From Lota lota (Eukaryota; Chordata; Actinopteri; Gadiformes; Lotidae): DNA of 64,000 bases. The position numbers were made by a program, and so were the translations under genes. The notes beneath the pieces were generated by a model, which was not told where the DNA came from, made no database searches, and worked only from the letters and a program-made list of their open reading frames with translations. Below are positions 49,201-63,817 of this stretch, one piece after another. Numbering within the stretch: the stretch's first letter is position 1; every line of letters begins with the position of its first letter. The DNA is taken from assembly GCA_026745465.1 (NCBI GenBank), contig JACYXH010000705.1, positions 27,501-91,500 of the forward strand. The letters run 5' to 3'.

Positions 49201-50399
49201 AAGCTAGAGCTGGACTGTGACTTGCTCTCCCTATCTCTCTCTGGCCTTGAGTCTCTTGAGCCTTTGTCTAGTCTCTTAGCCTTGCGCTCCAGTTCTATCT
49301 CCCGAATTTCGTCCGCCGTGCGCAGCCTTCCTTCGTTCTTGACAGGCTTGGCTTTAACCTCAACCGGCTCAAATTGCTTCTTCTCAGCCAACTTCAGCAG
49401 GTCTGCAAACGTCAAGGGTGGTGCAGCAGGCTTGGGTTGGCCAGCGGGTTTTTTGGCTGAGGCCTTGACGCCACCACCACCACCACCACCACTACCACCG
49501 GGGTCTCTCCGCGGCCTCTCGGGTTCCTCCTCAGGCTCCGAATCCGTCTGCTCGTATTCGTAGTTGTCCTCGTCCGTCGGATCGTAGCAGTTCACCATGG
49601 GCCTCTCGTCCGCGTTGTCCCCCTTGGACCTTCTCTTCTTGGGTTCCTCCACCACCGGGACGCCGTTGTAGCCTCTGAAGTTGTCCTTGGTTCTAGAAGC
49701 CATGGCACGCGCCTTGCGGTCGGACTTCAGTTCGACCCGCTTGGCCGTTAGAACTTCCTTCTCTTTCCTCATTAGCAATTCTGGAGAAAGTAGCACGTAT
49801 GGTGGGGGGGGGGGGGGGGGGGGGGGGGGCGGGGTCAAAATCAAAGACGAATCATAATCATCATTGTTGTGGTGCATTGAAAGAGGAACCAATTGATGTA
49901 TTGCTCTGTTGAATACCTTTCCGTTGAACTTCGGACTGTTTCTTCTTCAGAAATGCCTGCACCGCGGTAGAGTTCACACCTTTCACCTTGGGGTCCTTTT
50001 TGGGAGGTCCAGTTTGTAGGCTGTATCTCTTCTGAAAGATTGAAGATGAGACAATTGAATGAAAAGCGGATTATTGAATGATAGTCCTCCGTTCATCACG
50101 AGTACCATTCATGTGTCCACGTAAAGGCAGATGGGAAACATTGTTAACCAGGATAATGAATGATTTGAAACATGAAAACCACATATGCAATACACTTCAA
50201 CGTGATATATCTTCGTTTCCTCCAACACAAACTAAGTCCACTGCCAAGAGAAGACTTCTACCGTTCTTCAATCTTTACCCAGCGTTGCTGTGATTCAATA
50301 TCAGTTATCCCTTGTTCTTTTGGGCATTCGTGTACTCACCTGTACACTGCTGAGACCCTGGTTTTGGGAGGCAATCGACAATATATTATCGAAATCCAT
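46232..50399 (-). CDS. spty2d1: SPT2 homologue, histone H3-H4 chaperone
   Basis: SPT2 proteins bind H3-H4 tetramers during transcription. Six minus-strand exons: 50399-50340, 50031-49917, 49780-48026, 47612-47453, 47333-47256 and 46319-46232; 751 aa (human 685). The N-terminus MDFDNILSIASQNQG followed by KRYSLQTGPPKKDPKVKGV matches human closely. The large exon 3 encodes a charged, disordered middle (DFADLLKLAEKK-type motif TFADLLKLAEKKQFEPVEVK is cut here to its core) and a Gly/Pro/Arg-rich repeat region. KCTVVSETIS is conserved. The C-terminal SPT2 domain (about 660-735: DEYDSEMDDFIDNE, SKHIREIFGYDRTKYKEESD, ALRFMESSWKDL) is intact, with a basic end KRQAKRKKL. The extra length against human lies mainly in the repeats. 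The gene is divergent from tmem86a. Confidence 0.95.
46325..46455 (-). repeat. 16-bp tandem repeat upstream of spty2d1 last-exon acceptor
   Basis: About seven units of acacagtctacaaacac or acacagtctaccaacac. On the spty2d1 sense strand each unit reads ttggtagactgtgtg or ttgtagactgtgtg, so the intron carries repeated tag trinucleotides just before the true acceptor cggtag at 46320. Confidence 0.8.
48100..48180 (-). repeat. 18-bp coding repeat in spty2d1 (PPRPGG)
   Basis: The plus strand shows ggtctaggaggtccacct repeated about four times. On the sense strand it encodes RPGGPP / RPGGSP hexapeptides just before the exon 3 end. It is in frame with the protein. Confidence 0.85.
48375..48600 (-). 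repeat. 27-bp coding repeat in spty2d1 (GGRTGGVPQ)
   Basis: About eight tandem 27-bp units (cctgcccccctggggaaccc on the plus strand) encode the nonapeptide GGRTGGVPQ, with variants GVRTGGVPQ, GVRNGGVPE and GGRTGGGAQ. The unit length is a multiple of three, so copy changes keep frame. Confidence 0.9.
49804..49829 (-). repeat. Poly-C run (sense) in spty2d1 intron 2
   Basis: Twenty-six G on plus, C on the sense strand, ending about 24 bases before the exon 3 acceptor cttctccag. Confidence 0.9.
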
Positions 50400-51956
50400 G
50401 ATTCCTTAGGCAAAGGGAGTCAGCTGGTTTTCTCGATCTCACCAAACTTAAGGTTGAACCAACTCAGCTAGCTGACTAGCCTAGCCAATAGACGACCTGT
50501 CAATACTCGGCCTCGGGGACCAACAACGATCCAATATTGTTATGTGATCGACAAATTAGGGCTAAAGGATAACGCATTTAGTTATTTAAGCCCCTTGAAT
50601 GGCTGGCGTATATAATTATCAAGAATTACAGTGCTGATCGGTAAGTAAATACAGACTCAGCATTGGACTGAGGGGTTTTATCTGTACACTATGGAGTTGG
50701 TCAAATCGACGTGCCGGACTGGAGTACACCTGAAACCGAGCTCCTGGCATCGGATAACCCAATAAATCATTTCCAATGTTTAAACGACGTTGAAGAAAGG
50801 GCAGTCGGTACTTAAATTGATAAAGGTTTATTACGGCGAGGGAATGCAACCAATAATGAGAATGATATACACAATAATCCCTATACTTCCACCAGTATTC
50901 ACCCAGTCCGTTTAGTGGTTACACTCCCGGTTTTGCCGATAGCCTGGGATGCGTGGCGTAAATGTGACGTTTTCCGGTGTGATCTTTTTTTCTTTATTTA
51001 CAAACGTTTTCACCTTTTTCCGGCATAGGTTTTTAATACATACACACGTATTATTTGATGTTATATGTGATCTATAATTATGCTCTCATATAATATAATA
51101 TAATATGTATATATATATATATATATATATAACAACTATAAACTGCTATAAAGCTCGTCTACTTTTATTGTATATTTTTTCTGGAATTTATCTTATGTAT
51201 TTGAATTGTATTAACATTTATATTTATTACACGTTGAACGTTTGAGGATGTCTGAAATCCAAAAACCTTTGGGCCCTGAATTGCTTCTGCTTGTCGTTCC
51301 CTAATGCGCATATGACAAATACTGTACTTTTCTAGATCGACTGTGTTATATCAAACATAATCAGTCGAACACATTCTCAACCACCAGATATCGCTATTGT
51401 ATTGCCAGTTATCCCCAGGAGGCAATTTGAAACAACGTTCTTATGATCCGTGTTAATCCCACACACCTGACGAAATATTAATATCTTCATCCAAACGTAA
51501 TCTGGTCGTCGACAGGCTACACTCACGTTAATAATAGCGTTAATTATATATATATAATTTTTTTTATTAAATTCAGATACATGTTTTTGTTACATCCACT
51601 AGCCTGTGTGCCTTTATGATCGAAGACCCACTCAACATTTTTTTTGGCATCGTCTTAATTTATTTTATATGCATTCATATATTATGCACATGTATGTGAA
51701 GGGCAAAACCCACAACAAAGTACAACGTCAACACGAGACACGTCGAGTGGTTTGGGCGTTCCCGCATCCAGGCCTTCCCCTTTTCGCGTTTTAATGTCAT
51801 CGTTGATTGGTCAGATATCACCGCCCCGCCCACTTTTCTTCCCATTTGTTGTTGTACTGCAGAACAAAAACAATCCGCACACTCGCTAAGGCTAGATGTA
51901 AAAAGGGAAACGGTCCCATCCTCTAAGTAGTCAACGTTATTACATCGAATAAAAAA
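50400..51956. other. Bidirectional spty2d1/tmem86a intergenic region
   Basis: About 1.56 kb lie between the two start codons. A CCAAT box at 50485-50489 sits about 90 bp before the spty2d1 ATG. Near tmem86a, an inverted CCAAT box (gattgg, 51805-51810) and a GC box ccgccccgcccac (51821-51833) lie 125-150 bp before its ATG. The middle (51040-51240 and 51540-51570) is AT-rich with an (AT)n run at 51108-51130. The distance suggests two separate promoters. Confidence 0.45.
51805..51833 (+). promoter_or_regulatory. tmem86a proximal promoter motifs
   Basis: Inverted CCAAT (gattggt) and a GC box (ccgccccgcccac) are spaced 12 bp apart, 125-150 bp upstream of the ATG. This is a classic NF-Y/Sp arrangement. 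No TATA box is apparent. Confidence 0.45.
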
Positions 51957-52044
51957 ATGGTTTCTCCAGTGACAGTGGTGAGTATCATGCGCTGTACCGC
52001 TTTGAAGCTGTCGAGGTTCATTATAAAACACATTTATTGGTTAA

Positions 52045-52075
<31 letters not shown>

Positions 52076-55000
52076 GCCTCATCAAATGGTCTAATCGTAA
52101 TGTTTCTCTACCAGTGTTTGTCGACCCAATCGAAGTCTTTTTGGGCCTTTTCGGTCTTTGTCTAATGTTGTCTTGGATGTTAGTGCTTTTGGTATTTTCA
52201 GGGGAAAGAATTCCCGTCCTATATATTTCTAAGAACAGATGACGGTCGTGGGACAGCCGCGCGTTTAACATCCTTCTCAGCGTCATAAAATGATGTCTTG
52301 ATAGGACACAATCGCACTTTCATCCCCCTGGTTCCATAGACTGCACCGAGACGTTTCGACGCAGCCGGACAAAAAGAGAGTCACGTGACCACTTTTCTTT
52401 TTGCATTTATCCATGTGTTCTTCTGCACGGATGCGCCGGGAATCCTCCTGGTGGTGGCCTTTACTATTTTTTTTCTATACAGTATAATTACCCACACGTA
52501 GCCCTGTAATTCATCCGTTTGCATGAACCGCCACCGTTTAGTCCCGTGTGTCCACTGAATGATTCAACACAGCGTCTACATCCTCTTACATTGATTGCGT
52601 TGACGGTGCGTCCTATTGCCAGAGTCTTGATGGATGTGATGGTGTAACTTGGCCTGAGCCATAGTCTGTATGGCCTGGACAGATGGACCTGTCTTCTGAG
52701 TGGGCTAGATTGGTTATCGTGGTGACAGACCATGTTGGGCTGGTGATCGGTTTAGGGATAGTCAGGGTTAGTTATAATGTGCTGGGGAGATTGTGAGCCC
52801 AGCCCAACAATGTTGAAAGCGAGGTTACATTATGATTGTGTGTTAAGTTTCCACGTGTTTACCGACTTCCTCTTTGTAATCTTACAATACAGTGCACCTG
52901 TGCACCTGTATTCCTCCCTGTGTGGACATGATGTCAGCAGTATTGACGCAGAGACACATCGCACACATAGTGTTTACTCACCTATCATTTGAAATGTTAA
53001 CAGGGCTCGTCACTTTTAAACCTGTGCCAACAGTCTGTAGGCTATCGCCTTTCCTTTTTTCATAGCGTAATCACAGGGTATTACGGTGTACCAGTACAGT
53101 CTATCGTTATGTGGAGTGTGAGATGATTGTAGAGAATGGAGGAAAAAAACAAACAAACAAAAAACTTTGATCTACACTCTTGATGTGAATTTTCTTGGAA
53201 GACTTGACTTTGTCCGCACGTTTAGCCAACATGAAAAGAACATCCGTTGAAAAGCCATTGTTTAACCATGCAGTGTTTGTCATGTCACAGTTATGAGGGG
53301 CATCATGAGTTATAAAGAATGAAGAGTGGAGATGAGGAATTAATGCAGAAGCACTATCCCTATCAATCTGTTACTAACCATCAATATATGCTTTATTACA
53401 AGGTAGAGCATAGCAGAGCTACACGGTCACACTGGTGTTCAACAGTGTAAGCTATACTCAATCCCACATTTTGTTACCATGCTTATGTAAGCCGCCGCAC
53501 ATCAAATCAAACTCAATATTCTCCATTATATTGTCAAGCATTTAACAACTGTGCCTGATGCTCATACAAGCGGACCCCGTGCCATGTGTTGGGTACAATG
53601 TTAGTCCTGTCCCAGTGATACTACGGTTATATTGAGGAGCATTGAGTAGAGGCTTCAGTGCTTGTCAACAGCAAACAGTTTTCACGGTGTACGCCTGGCG
53701 TTGAATGAAGGCCGTTTGAACAAGACATGTTTACTTCAGCCTGAGGGAGTCGGTGAGGGAGAGGATTAAGTGGTCTACTTTGCACTTTCCTGTATCATAT
53801 TTCGAGCGCTCGGCTCATCAGCGCTAACATACAACTGACCTTGGATCAAACGTATGCTTTAGCTGGAGCTATAGTTGGCTTAAAGTGTTGGTCAATGTCC
53901 CAGCTGTCCCAGCTCTCCTTCCTCACACCCGGGACCCAACGAGTCGTGCAGTCCTCCTGGCTTCCTTATGGGCCTTCAGGCTGCCGGTGTTCACACTGCA
54001 TTCAATTCAGATGTTTGGATGCTGGGAAATATAGGAAGTGAATGAATAGGGAATCAGCCTGTTGTTCAACTGCTGACTGGTTCACTTTCCAAGGTGCTTT
54101 TGCCACACTTGTTTTCTTTCATGATGTACTCTCTTTGATGCCGGATGCTGATAAGCCATTTTAATGCCAGTGCGGTCTTGAAATTGAAAAGCACTTTGTA
54201 ACTTTAAAGCGTTTTAGCGTTAGCATTTTGAGTCAGGGCAATGTAGACTGTCCTTGAAACCGAAGGACTCCTTGGCCGTCAGGTGCAGGGTGCCGGCACC
54301 TTAAGCGGCCAACAGAGGAGCTCATCATGGAAGCTGCATGTGGAGAATGCAGAGGGCCGACCAGTAGGGAATTGTATTAATGTGCTCTGGTCCATTTGAC
54401 AGACACGATGATATCTGTATTTGTTCTTTACTTCCTTTTGTTTATATTTGCTCTGTCCGTGATCATCATTGATTGACAGCTAGAAAAATAATGATGGTGA
54501 CTCTTTGCTCCGATGAACACATGAACAGTGAAGACCAGGGCTGAACGATTCATCGAATTGTATCGCAACGTAATAGAACGCAATTTTCAAATCGCAAAGG
54601 CTGCGGTTTTAATGTTACACAATCTAACCAATCAGAGGGTCGGAATCGGAAACACCGGGCCACGTGGGGTTCACGCGCGCACGACCCTAAGCTCACGTGA
54701 CATGCGAGTGAGAGCAGTAGATGAAGAATATAACTTGCCACGCTTTGATTTGTTGACAGCTTGTGAAAATGAACACTGAAGAGCTGACTTTAGCGACTTT
54801 AGTGACTTTAGCGACTTTAGCGACTTTAGTAACTTTAGTGTCAAAGAGGTACGTCGGTTGTCGGGACCTATTTTGGATTCAGGAAATAAGATGCTGCACA
54901 GAGTCGGCCATTGTGCAGAAGCGTGCCTCGCTACCGAAGCTCCAACACGGGACAACACTACAAACCTGTACCAGCACTTCAAAAAGCATTAAAAAACTAA

Positions 55001-57222
55001 ACAAATCATCAAACCAATCATAAAAATAAATAAAAATAAAGACCACCACTGTGTCAAGTAGGCCGAATGCCACCCGGCAGCGATCACTGACCGAAATGTT
55101 CCAGAGTATAACTGTATGAACGGCGTTCAAAACGCCACCGCAAAATGACTAAGGCGGTAGCGGAGTTCATAGGGAAAGATGTGCTCCACGGGTTTGGTGA
55201 AGACACTAGGTCAGGGGTCAGCAGCCTGTGGCTCTCTTCTACCCCTCTGCAGTGGCTCCCTGTAGCTTTGGTGGAAAAAAAGAGGCTATTTTAGTTTTTT
55301 TTTTTCCAAAGGGAACACCTCTTCTTTTGGAGATACTGTGACACAAAAATAACAAATTAATATTTGGTCAACCAAAATAAACGTCACATCCTACAACTAC
55401 AAATTTCATAAATGCTATAGGATATTAGTTATTTTATATATAGTATAACTATATATACAACTTTACACACGGTTATCTTCATTTTAGGAGTCAAATAGGT
55501 TTTGTGGCTCCAGATAAATTTTATTTGGTGGGAGAGGGACCAAAAATGGCTCTCAAAAAAGGTTGCAGACCCCTGCACTAGATGAACGCTACAGCATGCC
55601 GTCCCGCACTTGTTTTGGCCAGGTTGCCATAACGGAGTTATGGAAAACATGCAGCGGAGCTTTTTATGTTAATGTTCACACACACAGTGTTTCTTTTTCT
55701 TTTTAGATTTGATTAGAAAGTGCAATCCAGATTTGTTCATTTTTATATCGCTGCCCTTTAGTTTGTGTGATTTGTTACAGTTACTGACTGGAGATCAGTA
55801 AGATTCGTATTTATTTGTCTTTTACGATTCAATAGTTAAATAAAGATATGTTATAATATCAATTCATGCATCTCAGCCGGTGCTGCTCCACCCTTCTGAA
55901 AGGCCACGTCTTTGCCGTCCCGATGGACCTCCTTGGCTATTTGGACGGAAAGAGATAGCGAGGTGGACACAGTAGGTGAAGGGGAAAGTGGAGACCTCAT
56001 TACCCAGGACAAACATACCAGATCTCCACAAGATACCGGACGGATTTCCACAAGACAAACAGATATACGGCGATACGAGGCAGAAAGGAGGCCATCGGAG
56101 GAGGGAAGGATAAACAGCGAGTGGGGGAGAGGAGAGCGGTGAAGAAACACACTCAATATACGAGAAGATACTACGCTGAGGCATTCTATTTGTTTGTTCT
56201 TGCCTTTTAATAATACCGAATGATAGATACAGAGTAGACGAATGACGCAGAATACATTGTGAACCACGGATATACAATGATATCATATTTCACATAATGT
56301 ACGAGTATGGACAGAAAACGAAGTTTGAGTAAAAAGTCAAAGGGAGCAACTGTTCATCATTCCGTCCGGATAGATGGTTGAAACTAAAAACGGGGAACCA
56401 TTTTGTCCTTTTTTTGTCCTGCAGGTAAAGAGCGAAGGCCCAAAGCTGGTGCCCTTCTTCAAAGCCACCTGCGTCTACTTCGTCCTGTGGCTGCCTACCT
56501 CCAGCCCCTCCTGGTTCAGCGCCCTCATCAAATGTCTGCCCATCTTCTGCCTGTGGGTCTTCCTGCTGGCCCACGGCTTCAGCTTTCTAGGGGCTCACGC
56601 CAACGCCCGTAAAATCCTGGCCGGCCTCATCTTCTCCTCTCTGGGCGATGCGTTTCTCATCTGGCAGGAGCAGGGATATTTCAGCCACGGTGAGAGGTCG
56701 ACTTGTCAGTAGTGAACTGCTCATCTGCATGTGCGATAATGTGTTGTGGTTAATGATTCTCAGCGGGAACCATCCCGCTGGGCTCTTCTGTAATACAACA
56801 GAGTACTGCTTCATGTGCGTGATGTTTTACCTTTTAATGGAGAACCGCCGCGCTTGGCTACCTTTTTCATATAAGCGCGCGCTGCTTCATAGGCATGTGG
56901 GAAAATAAATGACGGCCTGCAACATCACCCTTTTTTTCCCCCCAGATCAATGCTGTCAATGGTCAAAAGTTACCCGTGGTTTTTCTGCAGGAACACAGTG
57001 TCTCCACGCCATGCATATGAAGCAGTGCTCTCCCGTATCCGCGAATGTCCAAGCGTGGCAGTTCCCCTTTAAGTTCCGGTGACACACGATCAGACCTCTC
57101 AAAGGCACACCCTAAACACGTCGTCATCGTCGGAAGTGCTTTGATGCTTTGTGTCGTTTTACACACAACACAAAGGAACAGCCGTGTGTGTTATCCCTGC
57201 TCTGTAACCATTTACCTCACCG

Positions 57223-57266
<44 letters not shown>

Positions 57267-57714
57267 AGGCCTCCTGATGTTCGCCATCACCCACATCCTC
57301 TACTCCTCGGCCTTCGGCATGCGGCCCCTGAACCCCGGCGCCGGCCTGGTGATCGGGGGCGTGTCGGCCGTGTCCTACGCCCTGCTCTACCCGTACCTGG
57401 CGGGGCCCTTCACCTACCTGGTGGCCGTCTACATCGCCCTCATCGGCTTCATGGGCTGGCGGGCCATCGCCGGCGTGCAGCTGACCAGCGACCTCTGGAC
57501 GTGGACCAAGCTGTCGGCCTGCCTGGGCTCCGTGCTCTTCATGGTGTCCGACCTCACCATCGCCGTCAACAAGTTCTGCTTCCCCGTGCCGCACTCGCGC
57601 GCCATCATCATGGCCACGTACTACGCCGCGCAGATGCTGATCGCGCTGTCCGCCGTCGAGTGCCAGGACGCCGCCGCCGCCGCCGAGGTGGCTCGGAAGA
57701 AGGAGAAGATGTGA
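51957..57714 (+). CDS. tmem86a: TMEM86A, YhhN-family lysoplasmalogenase-like membrane protein
   Basis: The YhhN/TMEM86 family hydrolyses the vinyl ether bond of lysoplasmalogens. Three exons: 51957-51977 (only MVSPVTV), 56425-56689 and 57269-57714; 243 aa against about 240 in human. The first exon is just 21 coding bases; it was fixed by the human start MVSPVTVVKSEGPKL, by the gtgagt donor and by frame. The protein is largely hydrophobic with about eight membrane segments and a Lys/Glu-rich cytosolic end (ARKKEKM). Asp82 (SSLGDAFLIW) and Asp190 (MVSDLTIAVNKF) are the conserved acidic residues proposed for the family active site. Exon 3 is preceded by 44 C directly joined to the acceptor AG. 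Intron 1 is 4.4 kb and holds nested transposon remnants. Confidence 0.95.
52045..52074 (+). repeat. Poly-G run, 30 bp, tmem86a intron 1
   Basis: Uninterrupted G run 67 bp after the exon 1 donor, on the sense strand. Confidence 0.9.
52075..54534. other. tmem86a intron 1, unique sequence
   Basis: About 2.4 kb with no exon, repeat family or RNA gene that I could recognise. Confidence 0.4.
54537..55680 (+). mobile_element. Decayed hAT (ZBED-type) transposon with nested hAT MITE
   Basis: The left end ccagggctgaacgattcatc is a hAT-like terminus. At 54955-54990 one frame reads NTTNLYQHFKKH and then stop, the BED zinc-finger end of ZBED-like hAT transposases. From 55141 the frame reads MTKAVAEFIGKDV, the start of the transposase body. 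It is interrupted at 55211 by another element and resumes after 55576 with LDERYSMPSR. Stops and frameshifts make it non-functional. The right end is unclear. Confidence 0.75.
55212..55575. mobile_element. hAT MITE inserted in the hAT transposase remnant
   Basis: A 364-bp element with ends caggggtcagcagcctgtgg and aaggttgcagacccctg (inverted). The flanking duplication is cactaggt/cactagat at 55204-55211 and 55576-55583, 7 of 8 identical. The ends resemble those of the element in cib1 intron 3. No coding sequence. Confidence 0.8.
57223..57266 (+). repeat. 44-C polypyrimidine tract of tmem86a exon 3
   Basis: An uninterrupted C run is followed immediately by the acceptor AG at 57267-57268. No U is present within 44 bases of the splice site. 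Confidence 0.9.
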
Positions 57715-61000
<3,286 letters not shown>

Positions 61001-61011
61001 GCCTTCGGTGG

Positions 61012-61797
61012 AGCGTCCAGACAACAGAGGGACCAGAGGGAGTCAGCAAGGCCTCCTGGACCAGGAGCGTCCAGACAACAGAGGGACCAGAGGGAGTCAA
61101 CAAGGCCTCCTGGACCAGGAGCGTCCAGACAATAGAGGGACCAGAGGGAGTCAACAAGGCCTCCTGGACCAGGAGCGTCCAGACAACAGAGGGACCAGAG
61201 GGAGTCAACAAGGCCTCCTGGACCAGGAGCGTCCAGACAACAGAGGGACCAGAGGGAGTCAGCAAGGCCTCCTGGACCAGGAGCGTCCAGACAATAGAGG
61301 GACCAGAGGGAGTCAACAAGGCCTCCTGGACCAGGAGCGTCCAGACAACAGAGGGACCAGAGGGAGTCAGCAAGGCCTCCTGGACCAGGAGCGTCCAGAC
61401 AACAGAGGGACCAGAGGGAGTCAGCAAGGCCTCCTGGACCAGGAGCGTCCAGACAATAGAGGGACCAGAGGGAGTCAGCAAGGCCTCCTGGACCAGGAGC
61501 GTCCAGACAATAGAGGGACCAGAGGGAGTCAGCAAGGCCTCCTGGACCAGGAGCGTCCAGACAACAGAGGGACCAGAGGGAGTCAGCAAGGCCTCCTGGA
61601 CCAGGAGCGTCCAGACAACAGAGGGACCAGAGGGAGTCAGCAAGGCCTCCTGGACCAGGAGCGTCCAGACAATAGAGGGACCAGAGGGAGTCAACAAGGC
61701 CTCCTGGACCAGGAGCGTCCAGACAATAGAGGGACCAGAGGGAGTCAGCAAGGCCTCCTGGACCAGGAGCGTCCAGACAATAGAGGGACCAGAGGGA
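61012..61797. repeat. 54-bp minisatellite, about 14.5 copies
   Basis: Each unit reads gcgtccagacaacagaggga, ccagagggagtcagcaaggc, ctcctggaccagga. Copies are nearly identical, differing mainly at aacagagg/aatagagg and gtcagcaa/gtcaacaa. Because 54 is divisible by three, open frames of 278 aa (minus) and 336 aa (plus) run through it. Nothing else supports coding. After the last unit, 61798-61845 contains an inverted fragment (acgctcctggtccag). Confidence 0.95.
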
Positions 61798-61849
61798 GGC
61801 TAGAACCTGGCCTTCCTCTGGTCTGCCTGGACGCTCCTGGTCCAGTCAG

Positions 61850-63240
61850 CACGGGTGGTGAGCAGTCAGCCAGAACAAGTAGCCCAGGTTGTGAGGTGGG
61901 GTGGGGTGGGGGGGGGGGTGGTGGAAAAAAGTGCCTGTGGTTTCATTTAATCCACGGCACAGTTTGAACAAGCTTTTCTCTTTTTTCTGGTTTGGTTTTT
62001 CTCTTAACCTTTCCACCCGTCTGTTTGTATCCCCTTGCTGTGTGCTTATTAACTCAAGATTGACCTCTGCTTGTTTCCGGGAGGGCTAAAATTAGGACGG
62101 CCGGACTTTCTGTATTTTTAATGCGTGACACTTCGATTTGAAGAACCAATCCCCTGATGTCAACCAACATGCACATTGACTTCATGGAGCCGGGCTGGTT
62201 CAGTCTTGTTCACCAGGTATTCTAGGTCCATACAGTCCATTACCTGTTAACTAGGGCACTTTTCAATAGACTAAGGCCAGTCAGTACATGCTCTTTTTTA
62301 AAACGCACACTCTTGTACTTCTCAATGCATTTATAATAAACCCCTTTTTTCATTTTCATATATATATTGTAAGGAGAGAATAGCTGTGTGTGGGAATGCT
62401 CTCACGTTGTGCTGTGTTACTTCACCGTCGAAGGCTAAGAGAGATGGTGGTGAATGTATTGAAAGAGTGTTTTTAGCATCATGTCGATGGAATCGTTTCA
62501 TCTTGAAGTCTTGCGTAGACTGTATGCAGACAATGCTATCTGTAGATTAGAGTTTCTTTCCTCAGGCGTATTCCCAAAATGCATTAATTCCTTGTCACGA
62601 TGGGCGCCAAACGATTCTAAAAGCTCTTTTGAAAGAATGAATAAATGCTGGATTTTGATTGAATCTTGTTATCATTTTACCTTGTCCTTGACTTTTAAAT
62701 TTAGTGCTATTGTTTTCCCCCCAGGAATGTAGAGGTCGGAGTCTTTCCCGTAGTGAATTTACTATGAATGTGAATTAATGGAAAATAAATGCAAATGCAA
62801 TGCAACTTCGCCCGTGTGTCTCCTTCTCCTTTCTGTACTCCCGTGCTCAAATTCCTTAATCAGCAACAACCACGGATGTAAATGACCCACGGTGCATTTC
62901 TCGACCATGTGCAATTCAATTCGTTGTTGTGCGGAGGCGATTAAACCATGGCTTATTTCCTAGGAGGAATCAGTGATATTGTCTTGGTAGTGAGGCTGTT
63001 GTTGTGAGTGCTGGTGGAGCAGAGCGAGGCGGAGCCTCACAGTGCAGGGCTGGGTCCCACTGGAGGCTCCGTGGCCCTCCCTTGTATCCCGCTGGTGGGG
63101 CAGAGAGCCCTGAGAACAGCCTCCTGCAGCGGTGGGAACATCCAGTCTTCTGCTATTCCTGTCTCGCTTCCTCCCCTGGCCCCCTGTCGTCTGCCTGCCT
63201 GACTCTGGGTCACTACACTCGCTGCAGTGCACACATGCAC
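61850..63240 (+). other. Downstream flank with poly-A signals
   Basis: No exon is recognised. AATAAA occurs at 62335-62340, 62640-62645 and 62784-62789. Any of these could end a long tmem86a transcript (3' UTR about 4.6-5.1 kb), but intervening repeats make this uncertain. Confidence 0.35.
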
Positions 63241-63242
63241 AT

Positions 63243-63247
63243 TCACT

Positions 63248-63300
<53 letters not shown>

Positions 63301-63329
63301 TCACTCTTATACACACACACACACATTCA

Positions 63330-63370
<41 letters not shown>

Positions 63371-63525
63371 TCACTTCTACTCCTACACACACTTGCACTT
63401 CAACTCATATATCCACCTGCACACACACACACACGCACACACACACTTCCTCCTAAACACACACAAATCAGTGAATTTTAACTCCTATTCACACACACAC
63501 ATACACAAACACACACACGCTCTAC
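63243..63525. repeat. Interrupted (CA)n cluster
   Basis: Several CA arrays are separated by short attcactct-type spacers (cattcactcttacacac). The repeated spacer suggests local duplication of a CA-plus-spacer unit. Confidence 0.9.
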
Positions 63526-63750
63526 CAGACTTGACCCAATGCATTTCATTCATTGTAAGCCAAGTTTGAGCCATCAAAGGACTGCACTCTCTCACTGAAA
63601 TGAACTGAACAGCGTTCTAAAGAAAGACAAAGGAAGGAAGGACGTGGAGCAGACAATCGTGAACGGAAGTGATCTCAGGCAAGTAATAGGTAAGCTCCAA
63701 ACCAGGTGATGAAGGACAGACAGACCGTCAGAGATAGACACACATACATT

Positions 63751-63817
<67 letters not shown>
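63751..63817. repeat. (GACA)n tetranucleotide repeat
   Basis: About 16 to 17 perfect GACA units. GATA/GACA arrays are common in fish. No gene is recognised from here to the window end. Confidence 0.95.

Noticed and set aside
48952-49563. 203-aa plus-strand open frame over spty2d1 exon 3
   Set aside because: Antisense shadow of the Ser/Lys-rich spty2d1 coding region.
54763-55023. 86-aa open frame with TLATLVTL repeats as a gene
   Set aside because: It lies inside the decayed hAT element and includes a frameshifted zinc-finger region.
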